A DNA stretch of 32,132 bases from assembly GCA_017985935.1 (NCBI GenBank), contig JAGNWT010000043.1:1-32132 (forward strand), in the 5' to 3' direction. The stretch is from Anaerolineales bacterium (GTDB taxonomy: Bacteria > Chloroflexota > Anaerolineae > Anaerolineales > Villigracilaceae). The notes under the pieces were generated by a model, which saw only the letters and a program-made list of their open reading frames with translations, searched no databases and was not told where the DNA came from. The position numbers were made by a program, and so were the translations under genes. Shown here piece by piece: positions 8,691 to 16,480 of the stretch; position 1 is the stretch's first letter; each line of letters begins with the position of its first letter.

Positions 8691-9596
8691 ATGGAATATA
8701 AGGATTACTACAAAGTTCTTGGCGTGGAGAGAAAAGCCAGCACAGACGATATCCGCAAGGCGTATCGTAAACTTGCCATGCAATATCACCCCGATAAGAA
8801 TCCGGGTGATAAAAAGTCTGAAGAAAAATTCAAGGAGATCAACGAGGCTTATCAAGTCTTGAGCGACGACCAAAAGCGTGCCCGCTACGACCAGTTGGGC
8901 AGCGCGTACTCCAACTTCCGCACCAGCGGTGGACGCCCCGGCGACTTCCAATGGGATGATTGGTTTCAGCAGCAGAGCGCGGGACAGCGCAGCTACGGGA
9001 ATGCCGAGGATGTGTTCGGCGGCGCGGGCGGCTTCTCGGATTTCTTCCGCTCGATCTTTGGTGAGGCGGTTCGTTCATCTGCTCGCAATCAGGCTGCGCA
9101 GCAGCAACAGCAGGGATATCAGCAGGACGTGGAGATCAGCTTTCAAGAGGCTTATGAAGGCACAACCCGCCAATTGCAAAGCAGCGACCGCAAACTTCAG
9201 GTGCGAATCCCTGCCGGGGTGAAGACCGGGTCCAAAGTGCGAGTGGCAGGCGCGGGTCCTGAAGGACTCGATCTATATTTGGTGGTGAAGGTCACAGACG
9301 AGAATCGTTTTGAGCGCGATGGTCAGGACCTGACCACGACATCCGCATTAAGCATTTTTACTTTGATCCTTGGCGGCGAAACGGAAGTGGAAACGCCGAC
9401 CGGTAAAGTGAAGTTGAGCATTCCAGCCGGCACGCAGACCGATCAGGTCTTCAGACTCGCCGGGCGCGGCATGCCTTACATCAAGGACCCAAAAACAAAG
9501 GGCGACCTCTTTGTAAAATTGAAGGTGCAAATTCCCAAGTACCTGTCGTCAAAGCAAAGAGAGTTGATCGAAGAAGCCTCGCGAATCAAGTTTTAA
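8691..9596 (+). CDS. DnaJ/CbpA-type co-chaperone
   Basis: Stimulates DnaK ATPase and delivers unfolded clients. The J-domain occupies residues ~5-70, with HPD at 33-35 and helix IV ending YDQLG. A Gly/Phe/Gln-rich linker follows (~75-145). Two beta-barrel substrate domains (~150-225 and ~230-301) have [13 protein letters not shown] and [21 protein letters not shown]. There is no CxxCxGxG zinc finger, so it is CbpA-class rather than canonical DnaJ. The length of 301 residues fits. The ATG at 8691 is chosen because [12 protein letters not shown] is the usual J-domain start; an upstream in-frame start would add an unrelated octapeptide. The htrA-like gene follows after 19 bp, making a protein-quality-control pair. 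Confidence 0.92.
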   Translation: MEYKDYYKVLGVERKASTDDIRKAYRKLAMQYHPDKNPGDKKSEEKFKEINEAYQVLSDDQKRARYDQLGSAYSNFRTSGGRPGDFQWDDWFQQQSAGQRSYGNAEDVFGGAGGFSDFFRSIFGEAVRSSARNQAAQQQQQGYQQDVEISFQEAYEGTTRQLQSSDRKLQVRIPAGVKTGSKVRVAGAGPEGLDLYLVVKVTDENRFERDGQDLTTTSALSIFTLILGGETEVETPTGKVKLSIPAGTQTDQVFRLAGRGMPYIKDPKTKGDLFVKLKVQIPKYLSSKQRELIEEASRIKF

Positions 9597-9615
9597 AAGT
9601 AAACAGGAGTAATAA

Positions 9616-10758
9616 ATGAAAACCCGAAAAAGCTTTCTGGCTTTTGTAATATTAATATTGGCCATGTTGGCCTGTCAGGCGCCGTCTTTGCCGAATCTGT
9701 CCAATGGAGAGCAATCTTCTCCCTCTGGTCCGGTCGTTGCAGTCGCGCCGATCGAGTCAAATGCTTCCAACCCCTCCACAGAAGAAGGCGGGCTGGTGGC
9801 TTTGTATGAGAACGTAAACCCCGGCACGGTGGCGATCATCACCGATCAGGGACAGGGCTCCGGTTTTGTGTACGATGCCGATGGAAGTATCGTTACGAAC
9901 TATCACGTAGTGGAAGGCGCGAATACCATTGAGGTGAGATTCACTTCCGGTTACATGACCTACGGCACGGTGATCGGTACAGACCTTGATTCGGATATTG
10001 CCATTGTGGATGTGGATGCGCCGGCAGAGGAACTGCGCCCGTTGCCGCTCGGCGATTCGGACTCACTGAAAGTGGGTCAGACCGTGATCGCCATTGGCAA
10101 CCCCTTTGGCTTGAGCAGCACCATGACGGTTGGCGTGATCTCGGCGCTTGGGCGCACTCTCGACTCCCTGCATGAAACTTCCAGCGGACGGCCGTTCACG
10201 GCGGGCGACATCATCCAGACCGATGCGGCGATCAACCCGGGCAACTCCGGCGGTCCGCTCTTCAACATCAACGGGGAAGTGATCGGCGTGAATCGAGCCA
10301 TCCGCACCACGGCCTCGACCGAATCGGGGCAGCCCGTCAACTCGGGGATCAGCTTCGCGGTCTCCATCAATATTGTCAAGCGGGTCGCGCCTTCACTGAT
10401 CGCGAACGGAAAATATGATTATCCGTACCTTGGGATCTCATCGATGGATTCTCTGACCCTCGGCATGGTGGAAGCGTTGGATCTGCAATCGTTCACCGGC
10501 GCGTATGTGACCGAGGTTGTACCTGGCGGTCCGGCCGATGATGCGGGAATTCAGGAAGGCACCAGTTCAACCAGCATCCCTGGCTTGCTTGGCGGCGGCG
10601 ACTTGATCACTGCCATTGACGGGCGGAATGTTCGCACCTTTGATGAACTGCTTTCGTACCTCATCACCAATAAATCTCCGGGCGACACAGTGGTGTTGAC
10701 CGTGCTGCGCGGGACGGAGTCTTCGGACCTGACCATTACATTGGGCAAACGCCCGTGA
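9616..10758 (+). CDS. HtrA/DegP-type serine protease with PDZ domain, probable lipoprotein
   Basis: An extracytoplasmic quality-control protease of family S1C. The N-terminal hydrophobic stretch ends at Cys20 (LAMLAC), suggesting lipid anchoring, although the -2/-3 residues are not ideal for a lipobox. The catalytic triad is His97 (TNYHVVEGA), Asp127 (SDIAIVDVD) and Ser211 (GNSGGPL). One PDZ domain spans ~275-375. The spacer between anchor and protease is Ser/Pro/Asn-rich. An AGGAG motif precedes the ATG by 7 nt. Being 19 bp behind the DnaJ-like gene suggests a joint stress operon with cytoplasmic and surface arms. A hairpin terminator follows at 10777. Confidence 0.93.
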   Translation: MKTRKSFLAFVILILAMLACQAPSLPNLSNGEQSSPSGPVVAVAPIESNASNPSTEEGGLVALYENVNPGTVAIITDQGQGSGFVYDADGSIVTNYHVVEGANTIEVRFTSGYMTYGTVIGTDLDSDIAIVDVDAPAEELRPLPLGDSDSLKVGQTVIAIGNPFGLSSTMTVGVISALGRTLDSLHETSSGRPFTAGDIIQTDAAINPGNSGGPLFNINGEVIGVNRAIRTTASTESGQPVNSGISFAVSINIVKRVAPSLIANGKYDYPYLGISSMDSLTLGMVEALDLQSFTGAYVTEVVPGGPADDAGIQEGTSSTSIPGLLGGGDLITAIDGRNVRTFDELLSYLITNKSPGDTVVLTVLRGTESSDLTITLGKRP

Positions 10759-10776
10759 TCAGCTTTTGAAAAAAAT

Positions 10777-10810
10777 AAAACTCCGGGTTCAAAATGAACC
10801 CGGAGTTTTT
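10777..10810. terminator. Bidirectional terminator between htrA-like and molybdopterin oxidoreductase genes
   Basis: AAAACTCCGGGTTC (10777-10790) pairs perfectly with 10796-10809 around an AAAAT loop. T-runs exist on both strands. It lies 2 bp from the stop of the minus-strand gene. Confidence 0.92.
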
Positions 10811-10812
10811 CA

Positions 10813-11454
10813 TTAACCGAAACGTTCTTCGCGCCAGACATCTGCGCGGTTGTGGTAGCCAGCCTGCTCCCAAAATCCGCGCTTGTCACGCGGCATGAAC
10901 TCAAGAGACCGAATCCATTTTGCACCCTTCCACAGATAAGGAGTTTCCAATTCCTGACGCGAAGGGATGAAGCCGACCATGCCCCGCAGCGGGTAGCCGT
11001 GATCTGCTGTGATCGGTTCGCCATCCAGGTGGGTGGCGAGCAGGAAGTTTTCTTGCAAAACCACTTCGAGCGGCAGGTTCACAGTAAACCCATATTCAGC
11101 GTGCTGCATGACATGCGTGGCGCTGGGCTTGATCTTGAAGAAGCCCTGCTCCAGCAGGGTCCGGACTGATACGCCTTCCCAGGTGGTATCCACTTTGCTC
11201 CAACGGGTCACGCAGTGGATGTCCATTTTGATGGCAGTGCGTGGAAGCTGGTTGAACTCATCCCAGGACCAGCGTTTTTCCTCTTCAACTTCGCCCCACA
11301 CGCGGAAGTCCCAGGTGGCGGGGTTGAAAGGCGGGACAGGTCCATAATGCAGGACGGGGAACTTGACGGTCAGCGATTGACCGGGTGGAAGCCTGCCTTC
11401 CGAGCGGATGCGGTCCTCTTCTCTGCGGCGGTCGAAGCCTTCAAATGAAAACAT
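10813..11454 (-). CDS. Sulfite-oxidase-family molybdopterin oxidoreductase (YuiH-like)
   Basis: A 213-residue protein consisting of the oxidoreductase molybdopterin-binding domain alone. Cys81 in MDIHCVTRWSKVDTTWEGV is the expected molybdenum-ligating cysteine of this family. HLDGEPITADHGYPLRGMVG (ending ~170) matches the cofactor-binding C-terminal half. The heme and dimerisation domains of true sulfite oxidase are absent, and no Tat signal is visible, so it is likely cytoplasmic. The ATG at 11454 has GAGG about 7 nt upstream, while an upstream in-frame start (11490) has none. Substrate and electron partner are unknown. The gene is divergent from the ion-channel gene at 11658. Confidence 0.88.
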   Translation of the reverse strand: MFSFEGFDRRREEDRIRSEGRLPPGQSLTVKFPVLHYGPVPPFNPATWDFRVWGEVEEEKRWSWDEFNQLPRTAIKMDIHCVTRWSKVDTTWEGVSVRTLLEQGFFKIKPSATHVMQHAEYGFTVNLPLEVVLQENFLLATHLDGEPITADHGYPLRGMVGFIPSRQELETPYLWKGAKWIRSLEFMPRDKRGFWEQAGYHNRADVWREERFG

Positions 11455-11603
11455 GGGGTACCTCACTTTATATAATGACTGACTTGGCACTGAATAGACT
11501 CGGTTGCCTTGCTCTATGTTACCCGGTAAAGATAATAATTTTCTTAACCTGCGGGGGTATGAAGTCCATTATGAAGTTGAAATATGCAGGGCACGAAATT
11601 CTG

Positions 11604-11632
11604 TTGGCTTGGCGGGGATACGGTCTTATAAT
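11604..11632 (+). promoter_or_regulatory. Promoter of the CASTOR/POLLUX-like channel gene
   Basis: TTGGCT (11604-11609), 17-bp spacer, TATAAT (11627-11632). Transcription would begin near 11639 and leave a short leader carrying GTGAGG before the ATG at 11658. Confidence 0.7.
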
Positions 11633-11657
11633 TGAAAAAAATCCCAAGTGAGGAAAA

Positions 11658-13565
11658 ATGAAGGCTCCGACTTTTAAGCAGCGTTTTCAATATTGGTTCG
11701 ATAACTACATGTCGCGCGGAACAGGCGCATTGATCGGGGGATTGGCAGTCATTTCTTTGGTCATTATTTCGATCGCGGCAATGATCATTGCCATCGGCGG
11801 GCGAGTCCTTGCACCGGAAGGATCGGAACCCCCAGGTTTCGTGGAAGCATTCTGGCTCAGCCTGATGCGCACTCTGGATGCCGGCACCATGGGCGGAGAT
11901 GCGGGTTGGGGCTTCCGCCTGATGATGCTGCTCGTCACCATTGGCGGTATCTTTATTGTCTCCACCCTGATCGGTATTCTCAGCAACGGGTTGGAAGACC
12001 GCCTCGAAGAACTCCGCAAGGGACGTTCTGTGGTGCTTGAGAGCGACCATACCCTCATCCTCGGTTGGACGCCGCAGATCTTCACCGTCATTTCCGAACT
12101 CATCCTTGCCAACGAAAGCAGAAAGAGCGGCGCGACCATTGTGGTTTTGGCCGATCAGGACAAGGTGGAGATGGAGGACGCGATCGCCGAGCGCATCTCC
12201 GACACAAAGAATACGCGAATCATTTGCCGTTCGGGAAGTCCGATCGACCTGACCGATCTCGAGATCGCCAGTCCGCACACTGCGCGCTCGATCGTAATTC
12301 TGGCTGAAGGTCAGGACCCTGATACGCACGTGATTAAATCCGTGCTTGCACTGACGAATAATCCCAACCGCCGGGCTGAGCCGTATCACATCGTCACGCA
12401 GATCCGCGACCCCAAGAACATGGACGTGGTCAAGATGCTTGGCACCCGGGATCTTGTCCAGCCGATCCTCACCAATGATCTGATCGCGCGTGTTGTCGCG
12501 CAGACTTCGCGCCAGAGCGGCTTGTCCATTGTGTACACTGAGTTGATGAACTTTGGCGGCGATGAGATCTATTTCAAACAGGAACCCGAACTCACCGGCA
12601 AGACCTATGGTGATACATTGCTTGCGTACGAGACCTCCACGGTGATGGGCGTTCGAAAAGCGGATGGAACCATAGCGATGAATCCGCCGATGGGCACCCG
12701 TATCGAAGCTGGTGACCAGGTCTTTGTGATCGCTGAAGACGATGACAAGATCAAACTCTCCGGGCTTTCCCGCATCCCTCTGGAAGAGAGCCTGATCCAC
12801 TCTTCGGGGACAGCATCCACGCCCAAGCCTGAGAAAGTGCTGATCCTCGGCTGGAATCGCTCCGGCGCCATCATTATTCGTGAGTTGGATAACTATGTTG
12901 CCAAAGGCTCGCAGGTATTGATCGTCTCAAACATCGAAGGACTTGAAGAGCAGCTCCACGCGGAAGTGGGTAAGCTGAAAAACCAAAAGGTCGCCGTGCA
13001 GGATGGCGACATCCGCAATCGCGACCTGCTTGAATCGCTCGAAGCGACCGAATATGATCATGTGATCGTTCTGGCTTACAGCCATCTCGAACAGCAGGAA
13101 GCGGATGCGATCACGCTCATCACCTTGCTTCACCTGCGCGATATCGCCGAGAGGGACGACACGCCGTTCTCGATCATCAGCGAAATGCTCGATCTGCGTA
13201 ACCGTGAGCTTGCCGAAGCTGCCAAAGTGGATGACTTCATTGTCAGCGAGCACCTCATCAGCTTAATGATGTCTCAACTTTCTGAGAACCCTGAGTTGAT
13301 GGGTGTCTTCAACGATATGTTCGACCCCGAAGGCGCTGAGATATACCTCAAGCCCATGAGCGACTACGTTGCTGTCGGTCAGCCTGTGAACTTCTACACG
13401 GTCACTGAAGCCGCCCACCGCCGTGGCGAGACTGCCATCGGCTATCGCTTGATGAGCGAAAGCCACGATGCCGAGAAGTCTTATGGAGTCCATACCAACC
13501 CGAAGAAATCTGAACGAGTGAACTTCTCAGCCGAAGACAAGATCATTGTGATCTCAGAAGGCTGA
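11658..13565 (+). CDS. CASTOR/POLLUX-like ion channel with RCK-type domains
   Basis: A 635-residue membrane protein. It has two main helices (~25-50 and ~90-112) flanking a pore segment, SLMRTLDAGTMGGDAGWGFR (~68-87), which has no K+-selectivity GYG. After the second helix comes LEELRKGRSVVLESDHTLIL followed by GW, close to the CASTOR/POLLUX family sequence that starts the first nucleotide-binding domain. A second Rossmann-like domain begins near KVLILGWNRSGAIIIREL (~393-410). In plants, CASTOR/POLLUX are nuclear-envelope calcium/cation channels; bacterial members are uncharacterised and probably gated by a ligand or Ca2+ through the RCK ring. It has its own good promoter and terminator, so it is a single-gene unit. 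Confidence 0.9.
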   Translation: MKAPTFKQRFQYWFDNYMSRGTGALIGGLAVISLVIISIAAMIIAIGGRVLAPEGSEPPGFVEAFWLSLMRTLDAGTMGGDAGWGFRLMMLLVTIGGIFIVSTLIGILSNGLEDRLEELRKGRSVVLESDHTLILGWTPQIFTVISELILANESRKSGATIVVLADQDKVEMEDAIAERISDTKNTRIICRSGSPIDLTDLEIASPHTARSIVILAEGQDPDTHVIKSVLALTNNPNRRAEPYHIVTQIRDPKNMDVVKMLGTRDLVQPILTNDLIARVVAQTSRQSGLSIVYTELMNFGGDEIYFKQEPELTGKTYGDTLLAYETSTVMGVRKADGTIAMNPPMGTRIEAGDQVFVIAEDDDKIKLSGLSRIPLEESLIHSSGTASTPKPEKVLILGWNRSGAIIIRELDNYVAKGSQVLIVSNIEGLEEQLHAEVGKLKNQKVAVQDGDIRNRDLLESLEATEYDHVIVLAYSHLEQQEADAITLITLLHLRDIAERDDTPFSIISEMLDLRNRELAEAAKVDDFIVSEHLISLMMSQLSENPELMGVFNDMFDPEGAEIYLKPMSDYVAVGQPVNFYTVTEAAHRRGETAIGYRLMSESHDAEKSYGVHTNPKKSERVNFSAEDKIIVISEG

Positions 13566-13574
13566 GCATGAAAG

Positions 13575-13606
13575 AAAACGGAGCGGTCATTGACCGCTCC
13601 GTTTTT
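13575..13606. terminator. Bidirectional terminator between channel and rRNA methyltransferase genes
   Basis: AAAACGGAGCGGTCA (13575-13589) pairs with TGACCGCTCCGTTTT (13591-13605), with T-runs on both strands. The right arm overlaps the stop codon of the minus-strand methyltransferase gene. Confidence 0.9.
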
Positions 13607-14846
13607 AATTTAACTTGAAGATGGAAATTGATTCGATGTGATACGTCTGCGGAAAAAGGTCGAAAGGAGTCACTTCTGCCAATTGATATCCACCGGTGAT
13701 CAGCCGTGACGCATCCCGCGCCAGCGTGGACGGGTCACAAGAGACATAGGCGATGACCCGCGGTTTGATGGCGATGATCGCGTCCAGTGCATGCCGCTCG
13801 ATCCCCGCTCTCGGCGGATCTAAGACTACGATGGTTTCCTCGCCGATTTGCTTTGAAAGCGCAGGCAGGATCTCCTCCGCCGTTCCTTCGTATAGTTCGA
13901 CATTTTCAAACTCATCGAGATTGACCGCGAAATCTTCGCAGGCAGATGCGGACGTTTCGATCCCGATCACTTTGCTGTATTTCGGCGCGAGGAATTTGCT
14001 GAACAATCCCACCCCGCAGTACACATCCAGCAGGGTCGCGGACGGAGAGGCGGGCAGGCGGGAAAGCAAATGCTCCACCATCTTCTCTGCCATCGGTGTG
14101 TTGACCTGAAAGAACGAAGCGGCAGAAACACGGAAGTCCGCGCCCAAAACCTGAAAGAGGGCATTGTCCTGTCCGGCGATTATTACGGCATGTTCATCGA
14201 ACACATGCACCACCGAAACATCTGCTTCGATCTCAAGCTCGGGAGTTTCGGCAGTGTCCGATTCAAGCACGACCATCAACTCATCGTTCTGACCGGTTCG
14301 CAAAGAGACCCGGCTGATGTCTGCGTTCGATTCAAATTGCAGGTCGCGCCAGAACGATGAGATTCCCGCTTCGGGCAAATGACATTCCTCAATGGGCAGC
14401 ACAGAATTGCCTCTTGCGTTCACAAATCCCACCCGCCCTTCAGCGGTCAAATGGAATTGCACATGGTTGCGGTAATTCCACTCAAGCGGCGAGGCGACGA
14501 TCTGCATTACCGGCGGGTTTTCGACCTTGCCGATCCTTTGCAATTGGTCGCGCAGGATCTCGGTTTTTGCTCGTAGTTGTTTGTCGTAAGGCAGGTTCTG
14601 GTAATGACATCCGCCGCATTGGGTAAAGTGCCCGCATTTTGCAGCGATCCTTTCAGGCGAGGCTTTCACGACCTCAAGCAGTTTTCCGCGCGCAAAGTTT
14701 TTCTTGTCTTCGGTCAACTCCACGCGGACGGATTCTCCGGGCAACCCGAACGGCACAAAGACCGCGCGTCCGTCCGGCAGGCGTCCCATGGCTTCGCCGC
14801 CATAGGTGAGTTTTTCTAGAGTGATCTCAAAAGTTGGGTATGTCAT
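13605..14846 (-). CDS. rlmD: TrmA/RlmD-family RNA (uracil-5-)-methyltransferase
   Basis: Uses SAM to methylate C5 of a uridine in 23S rRNA (RlmC/RlmD type) or tRNA. The N-terminal TRAM domain (~5-60) is followed by an iron-sulfur cluster motif: Cys71, Cys77 and Cys80 (CGHFTQCGGC), plus Cys155, matching the E. coli RlmD spacing. The SAM site LLDVYCGVGLFSKF lies near residue 270. VVLDPPRAG and the catalytic Cys370 (YVSCDPSTLARD) complete the enzyme. The 413-residue length is normal. Which uridine it targets cannot be decided from sequence, so the symbol is provisional. A TATAAT lies 7 nt upstream of the ATG. Confidence 0.9.
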   Translation of the reverse strand: MTYPTFEITLEKLTYGGEAMGRLPDGRAVFVPFGLPGESVRVELTEDKKNFARGKLLEVVKASPERIAAKCGHFTQCGGCHYQNLPYDKQLRAKTEILRDQLQRIGKVENPPVMQIVASPLEWNYRNHVQFHLTAEGRVGFVNARGNSVLPIEECHLPEAGISSFWRDLQFESNADISRVSLRTGQNDELMVVLESDTAETPELEIEADVSVVHVFDEHAVIIAGQDNALFQVLGADFRVSAASFFQVNTPMAEKMVEHLLSRLPASPSATLLDVYCGVGLFSKFLAPKYSKVIGIETSASACEDFAVNLDEFENVELYEGTAEEILPALSKQIGEETIVVLDPPRAGIERHALDAIIAIKPRVIAYVSCDPSTLARDASRLITGGYQLAEVTPFDLFPQTYHIESISIFKLN

Positions 14847-14853
14847 AAGTTGG

Positions 14854-14859
14854 ATTATA
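14854..14859 (-). promoter_or_regulatory. -10 box 7 nt before the methyltransferase start
   Basis: TATAAT on the minus strand, separated from the ATG at 14846 by seven bases, with no ribosome-binding site between. It predicts a leaderless message. No convincing -35 is seen, because the position falls in the neighbouring terminator's T-tract. Confidence 0.55.
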
Positions 14860-14867
14860 ACCCCGCC

Positions 14868-14910
14868 AAAAAAGAGGAAAGACCGGTAAGCCCGGTCTTT
14901 CCTCTTTTTT
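14868..14910 (-). terminator. Terminator after the sortase/small-protein operon
   Basis: A 19-bp perfect stem, 14868-14886 with 14892-14910, ends in A-runs and T-runs. It lies 19 bp after the stop of the 57-residue membrane protein and directly upstream of the methyltransferase -10 box. Confidence 0.92.
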
Positions 14911-14929
14911 CTTCAGGTACGAGCAGTCT

Positions 14930-15103
14930 TTACTTGATGAAGAAGGACAGCACAATGAGACCGACAAAGAATGAGCCGGCGAGAATTCCAATGCGGGTGA
15001 GGTCTTTCTTGGTGGTGGAATAATCGGGGTTGAACTCTGTGCGGACCGCAGGAATGTTGGCGGTCGGCGCTGTCTGGGTTGCTCGTTTATTTTTCTTGGC
15101 CAT
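14930..15103 (-). CDS. Small single-helix membrane protein, function unknown
   Basis: Fifty-seven residues: a basic start (MAKKNKRATQ), a polar middle, and one C-terminal hydrophobic helix (IGILAGSFFVGLIVLSFFIK, residues 38-57). This is a tail-anchored layout with the N-terminus presumably in the cytoplasm. The ATG at 15103 is set by a strong AGGAG 7 nt upstream; the longer frame beginning at 15160 overlaps the sortase gene and lacks a site. Only 10 bp separate it from the sortase stop, so the two are cotranscribed. It has no LPxTG-like motif and is not an obvious sortase substrate. I do not recognise the family. Confidence 0.7.
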   Translation of the reverse strand: MAKKNKRATQTAPTANIPAVRTEFNPDYSTTKKDLTRIGILAGSFFVGLIVLSFFIK

Positions 15104-15113
15104 TTTATTTCTC

Positions 15114-16031
15114 CTAATTTTGTAATCGCGCAAAGACAACAATGCGCTGTTTATCGACAAGATATGGGTAACACGAAATGAGCGTTACCGTTGGGCTGCC
15201 CGTGGAGGCCATCACTTCCACAGCTGTGGGCTCCACCAGGATCGTGCGGTCAACGATATAAGTATATTGCCGCTGTTGGGTGTAGATGACAACCTGATCG
15301 CCGGGTACGAGTCTGTCCAGGTAGCGGAATATTTCTCCATAGACATCGTTGTGCGCGGAGAGCACCACGTTCCCATTCTGACCCGGGTCTGGAGAGCCAA
15401 CGAATTGCCCGACGCCCTTCTTGAGTTGTTCCCATCCATCTCCCTGCACGATGGGTGCATCCACATCGATGGCGGGAATCTGTATGCGGACGGCCTGTCC
15501 CGGCGCAGAAGTGGGGACTGGGATGTTCTCCAGTGACTGCACCATCGGGCGCAGGTGCTCGGGGATCTCGATCTCGTTCGGGCGGGTGTTTCCCTGCGCA
15601 TCCGGCGGGACGTGCCCAGAAGGAAGCACAACCGCCATGACGAGCGGCGTGGGCGTGACCGTCTCAGGCTTGAGCGCCGATGCCACTTCATTGTTCAAAG
15701 TCCGCAGCAGTCCCAGTCCGTTGAGCAGCACCGCGACGAAACCGATCACCGCGAGGACTTCCACACCCAGCAGGATGCGGTCCATCAACTTGCGGCGCGG
15801 GTTGGCAGGCGCGGGCTCGGGCGTTGAGTCGCTGGTTTCAGCGGTATCCACTATCGGCGCGGAGGGATGCGCTTGCGCGTCGTACTCTGAAAGGTCGGGC
15901 GAAACTGCGATGACCCTTCCTGTGCGGCGGTAGTGTTCCAGTCTTTCCTTGCGAGCGCCTCGTCTTTTTTCCACCAACAGGTGGCGGAGTTCTTCCACAG
16001 AGAGGTCTTCGGGGGCTTTGCGTCTTGCCAT
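15114..16031 (-). CDS. Sortase (class not assigned) with long cytoplasmic N-terminus
   Basis: A cysteine transpeptidase anchoring proteins or pili at the surface. Of 305 residues, ~1-83 are a charged cytoplasmic segment including an Arg/Lys/Glu-rich helix. Residues 84-106 are the membrane anchor, then a Thr/Pro linker, and the sortase barrel covers ~178-305. The catalytic residues are His227 (VLSAHNDVYGEIF), Cys287 (TLISCYPY) and Arg296 (DKQRIVVF), in the usual order and spacing. The ATG at 16031 is preferred; a TTG at 16049 is possible. A TATAAT 9 nt upstream suggests a leaderless message. The neighbouring gene encodes a 57-residue membrane protein. No substrate with an LPxTG signal is in the window. 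Confidence 0.9.
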   Translation of the reverse strand: MARRKAPEDLSVEELRHLLVEKRRGARKERLEHYRRTGRVIAVSPDLSEYDAQAHPSAPIVDTAETSDSTPEPAPANPRRKLMDRILLGVEVLAVIGFVAVLLNGLGLLRTLNNEVASALKPETVTPTPLVMAVVLPSGHVPPDAQGNTRPNEIEIPEHLRPMVQSLENIPVPTSAPGQAVRIQIPAIDVDAPIVQGDGWEQLKKGVGQFVGSPDPGQNGNVVLSAHNDVYGEIFRYLDRLVPGDQVVIYTQQRQYTYIVDRTILVEPTAVEVMASTGSPTVTLISCYPYLVDKQRIVVFARLQN

Positions 16032-16040
16032 GGCGGGGAG

Positions 16041-16046
16041 ATTATA
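16041..16046 (-). promoter_or_regulatory. -10 box 9 nt before the sortase start
   Basis: TATAAT on the minus strand, nine bases from the ATG at 16031, with no -35 of quality. It lies beside the tRNA promoter on the other strand. Confidence 0.5.
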
Positions 16047-16053
16047 CAAGGGA

Positions 16054-16082
16054 TTGCCAATTTTTGGGACACTCGTTATAAT
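16054..16082 (+). promoter_or_regulatory. Promoter of tRNA-Val
   Basis: TTGCCA (16054-16059), 17-bp spacer, TATAAT (16077-16082). This is 11 of 12 consensus bases and 11 bp upstream of the tRNA. It may also feed the thrS leader. Confidence 0.85.
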
Positions 16083-16093
16083 GTCAGTCCTTC

Positions 16094-16167
16094 GGGCGGG
16101 TAGCTCAGTTGGTTAGAGCACTGCTTTGACATAGCAGAGGTCGTAGGTTCGAGCCCTATCTCGCCCA
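16094..16167 (+). tRNA. tRNA-Val (GAC)
   Basis: A 74-nt cloverleaf. The acceptor stem GGGCGGG (16094-16100) pairs with CTCGCCC, allowing one G-U. The D-arm has AGCTCAGTTGGTTAGAGC. The anticodon arm is CTGCT-TTGACAT-AGCAG with anticodon GAC, reading GUC (and GUU). The T-arm contains GGTTCGAGCCC. The discriminator is A, and the 3' CCA is not encoded (CAC follows), so CCA must be added. Its transcription start is set by the promoter at 16054, and no terminator separates it from the T-box leader. Confidence 0.96.
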
Positions 16168-16180
16168 CACATAAAATAAA

Positions 16181-16430
16181 CGCAATGACCGAGACGAGTA
16201 TGTGGTCAAGTCCCTGACAGGGAGAAGAGATCAATGATTGAGAATCTCTTCAAGGGAGCATCACAGAAAACCCCTCGCGAGCGGAAGACAGAAAGCCTTT
16301 TGGCTGCTAAGTGGAACGGATTGCCCCGTTATCGGCTTAAGAGATACTCGTGGTTTCAAAGACCACAGGGTAAATCGGGTGGTACCGCGTGAATTCAGTT
16401 CTCGCCCCGTGTTCGGGCGAGAACTTTTTG
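16181..16430 (+). promoter_or_regulatory. T-box riboswitch (tRNA-Thr sensing) controlling thrS
   Basis: The invariant T-box sequence GGGTGGTACCGCG is at 16377-16389, directly before an intrinsic terminator (GTTCTCGCCC 16398-16407 with GGGCGAGAAC 16415-16424, then TTTTT). Stem I carries the AGTA loop motif (16197-16200). A plausible layout pairs CGAG (16190-16193) with CTCG (16274-16277) and leaves ACC (16270-16272), a threonine codon, as specifier; that assignment is tentative. GTGGT/ACCAC (near 16350-16366) forms the stem-III hairpin. Uncharged tRNA-Thr would stabilise the antiterminator and switch on thrS. Confidence 0.93.
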
Positions 16431-16435
16431 TTTTT
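16398..16435 (+). terminator. T-box-regulated terminator
   Basis: A ten-base-pair stem (16398-16407/16415-16424) with a 7-nt loop and a T-rich tail (TTTTTGTTTTTT). It is the off-state hairpin of the thrS leader. Confidence 0.93.
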
Positions 16436-16480
16436 TAGTGTTGGGCGCATTTTGTTGTCCAATCATAAAAGGAGTTGAAA

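Noticed and set aside
11544..12800. A 418-codon open frame antisense to the channel gene
   Set aside because: It is a shadow of the codon usage of the plus-strand gene. The protein is low-complexity in His/Asp/Arg, has no recognisable domain and overlaps a clear CASTOR/POLLUX-like sequence and its promoter.
14930..15160. Longer 76-residue version of the small membrane protein
   Set aside because: It would overlap the sortase gene by 47 bp and has no ribosome site, while the ATG at 15103 has AGGAG at ideal distance.
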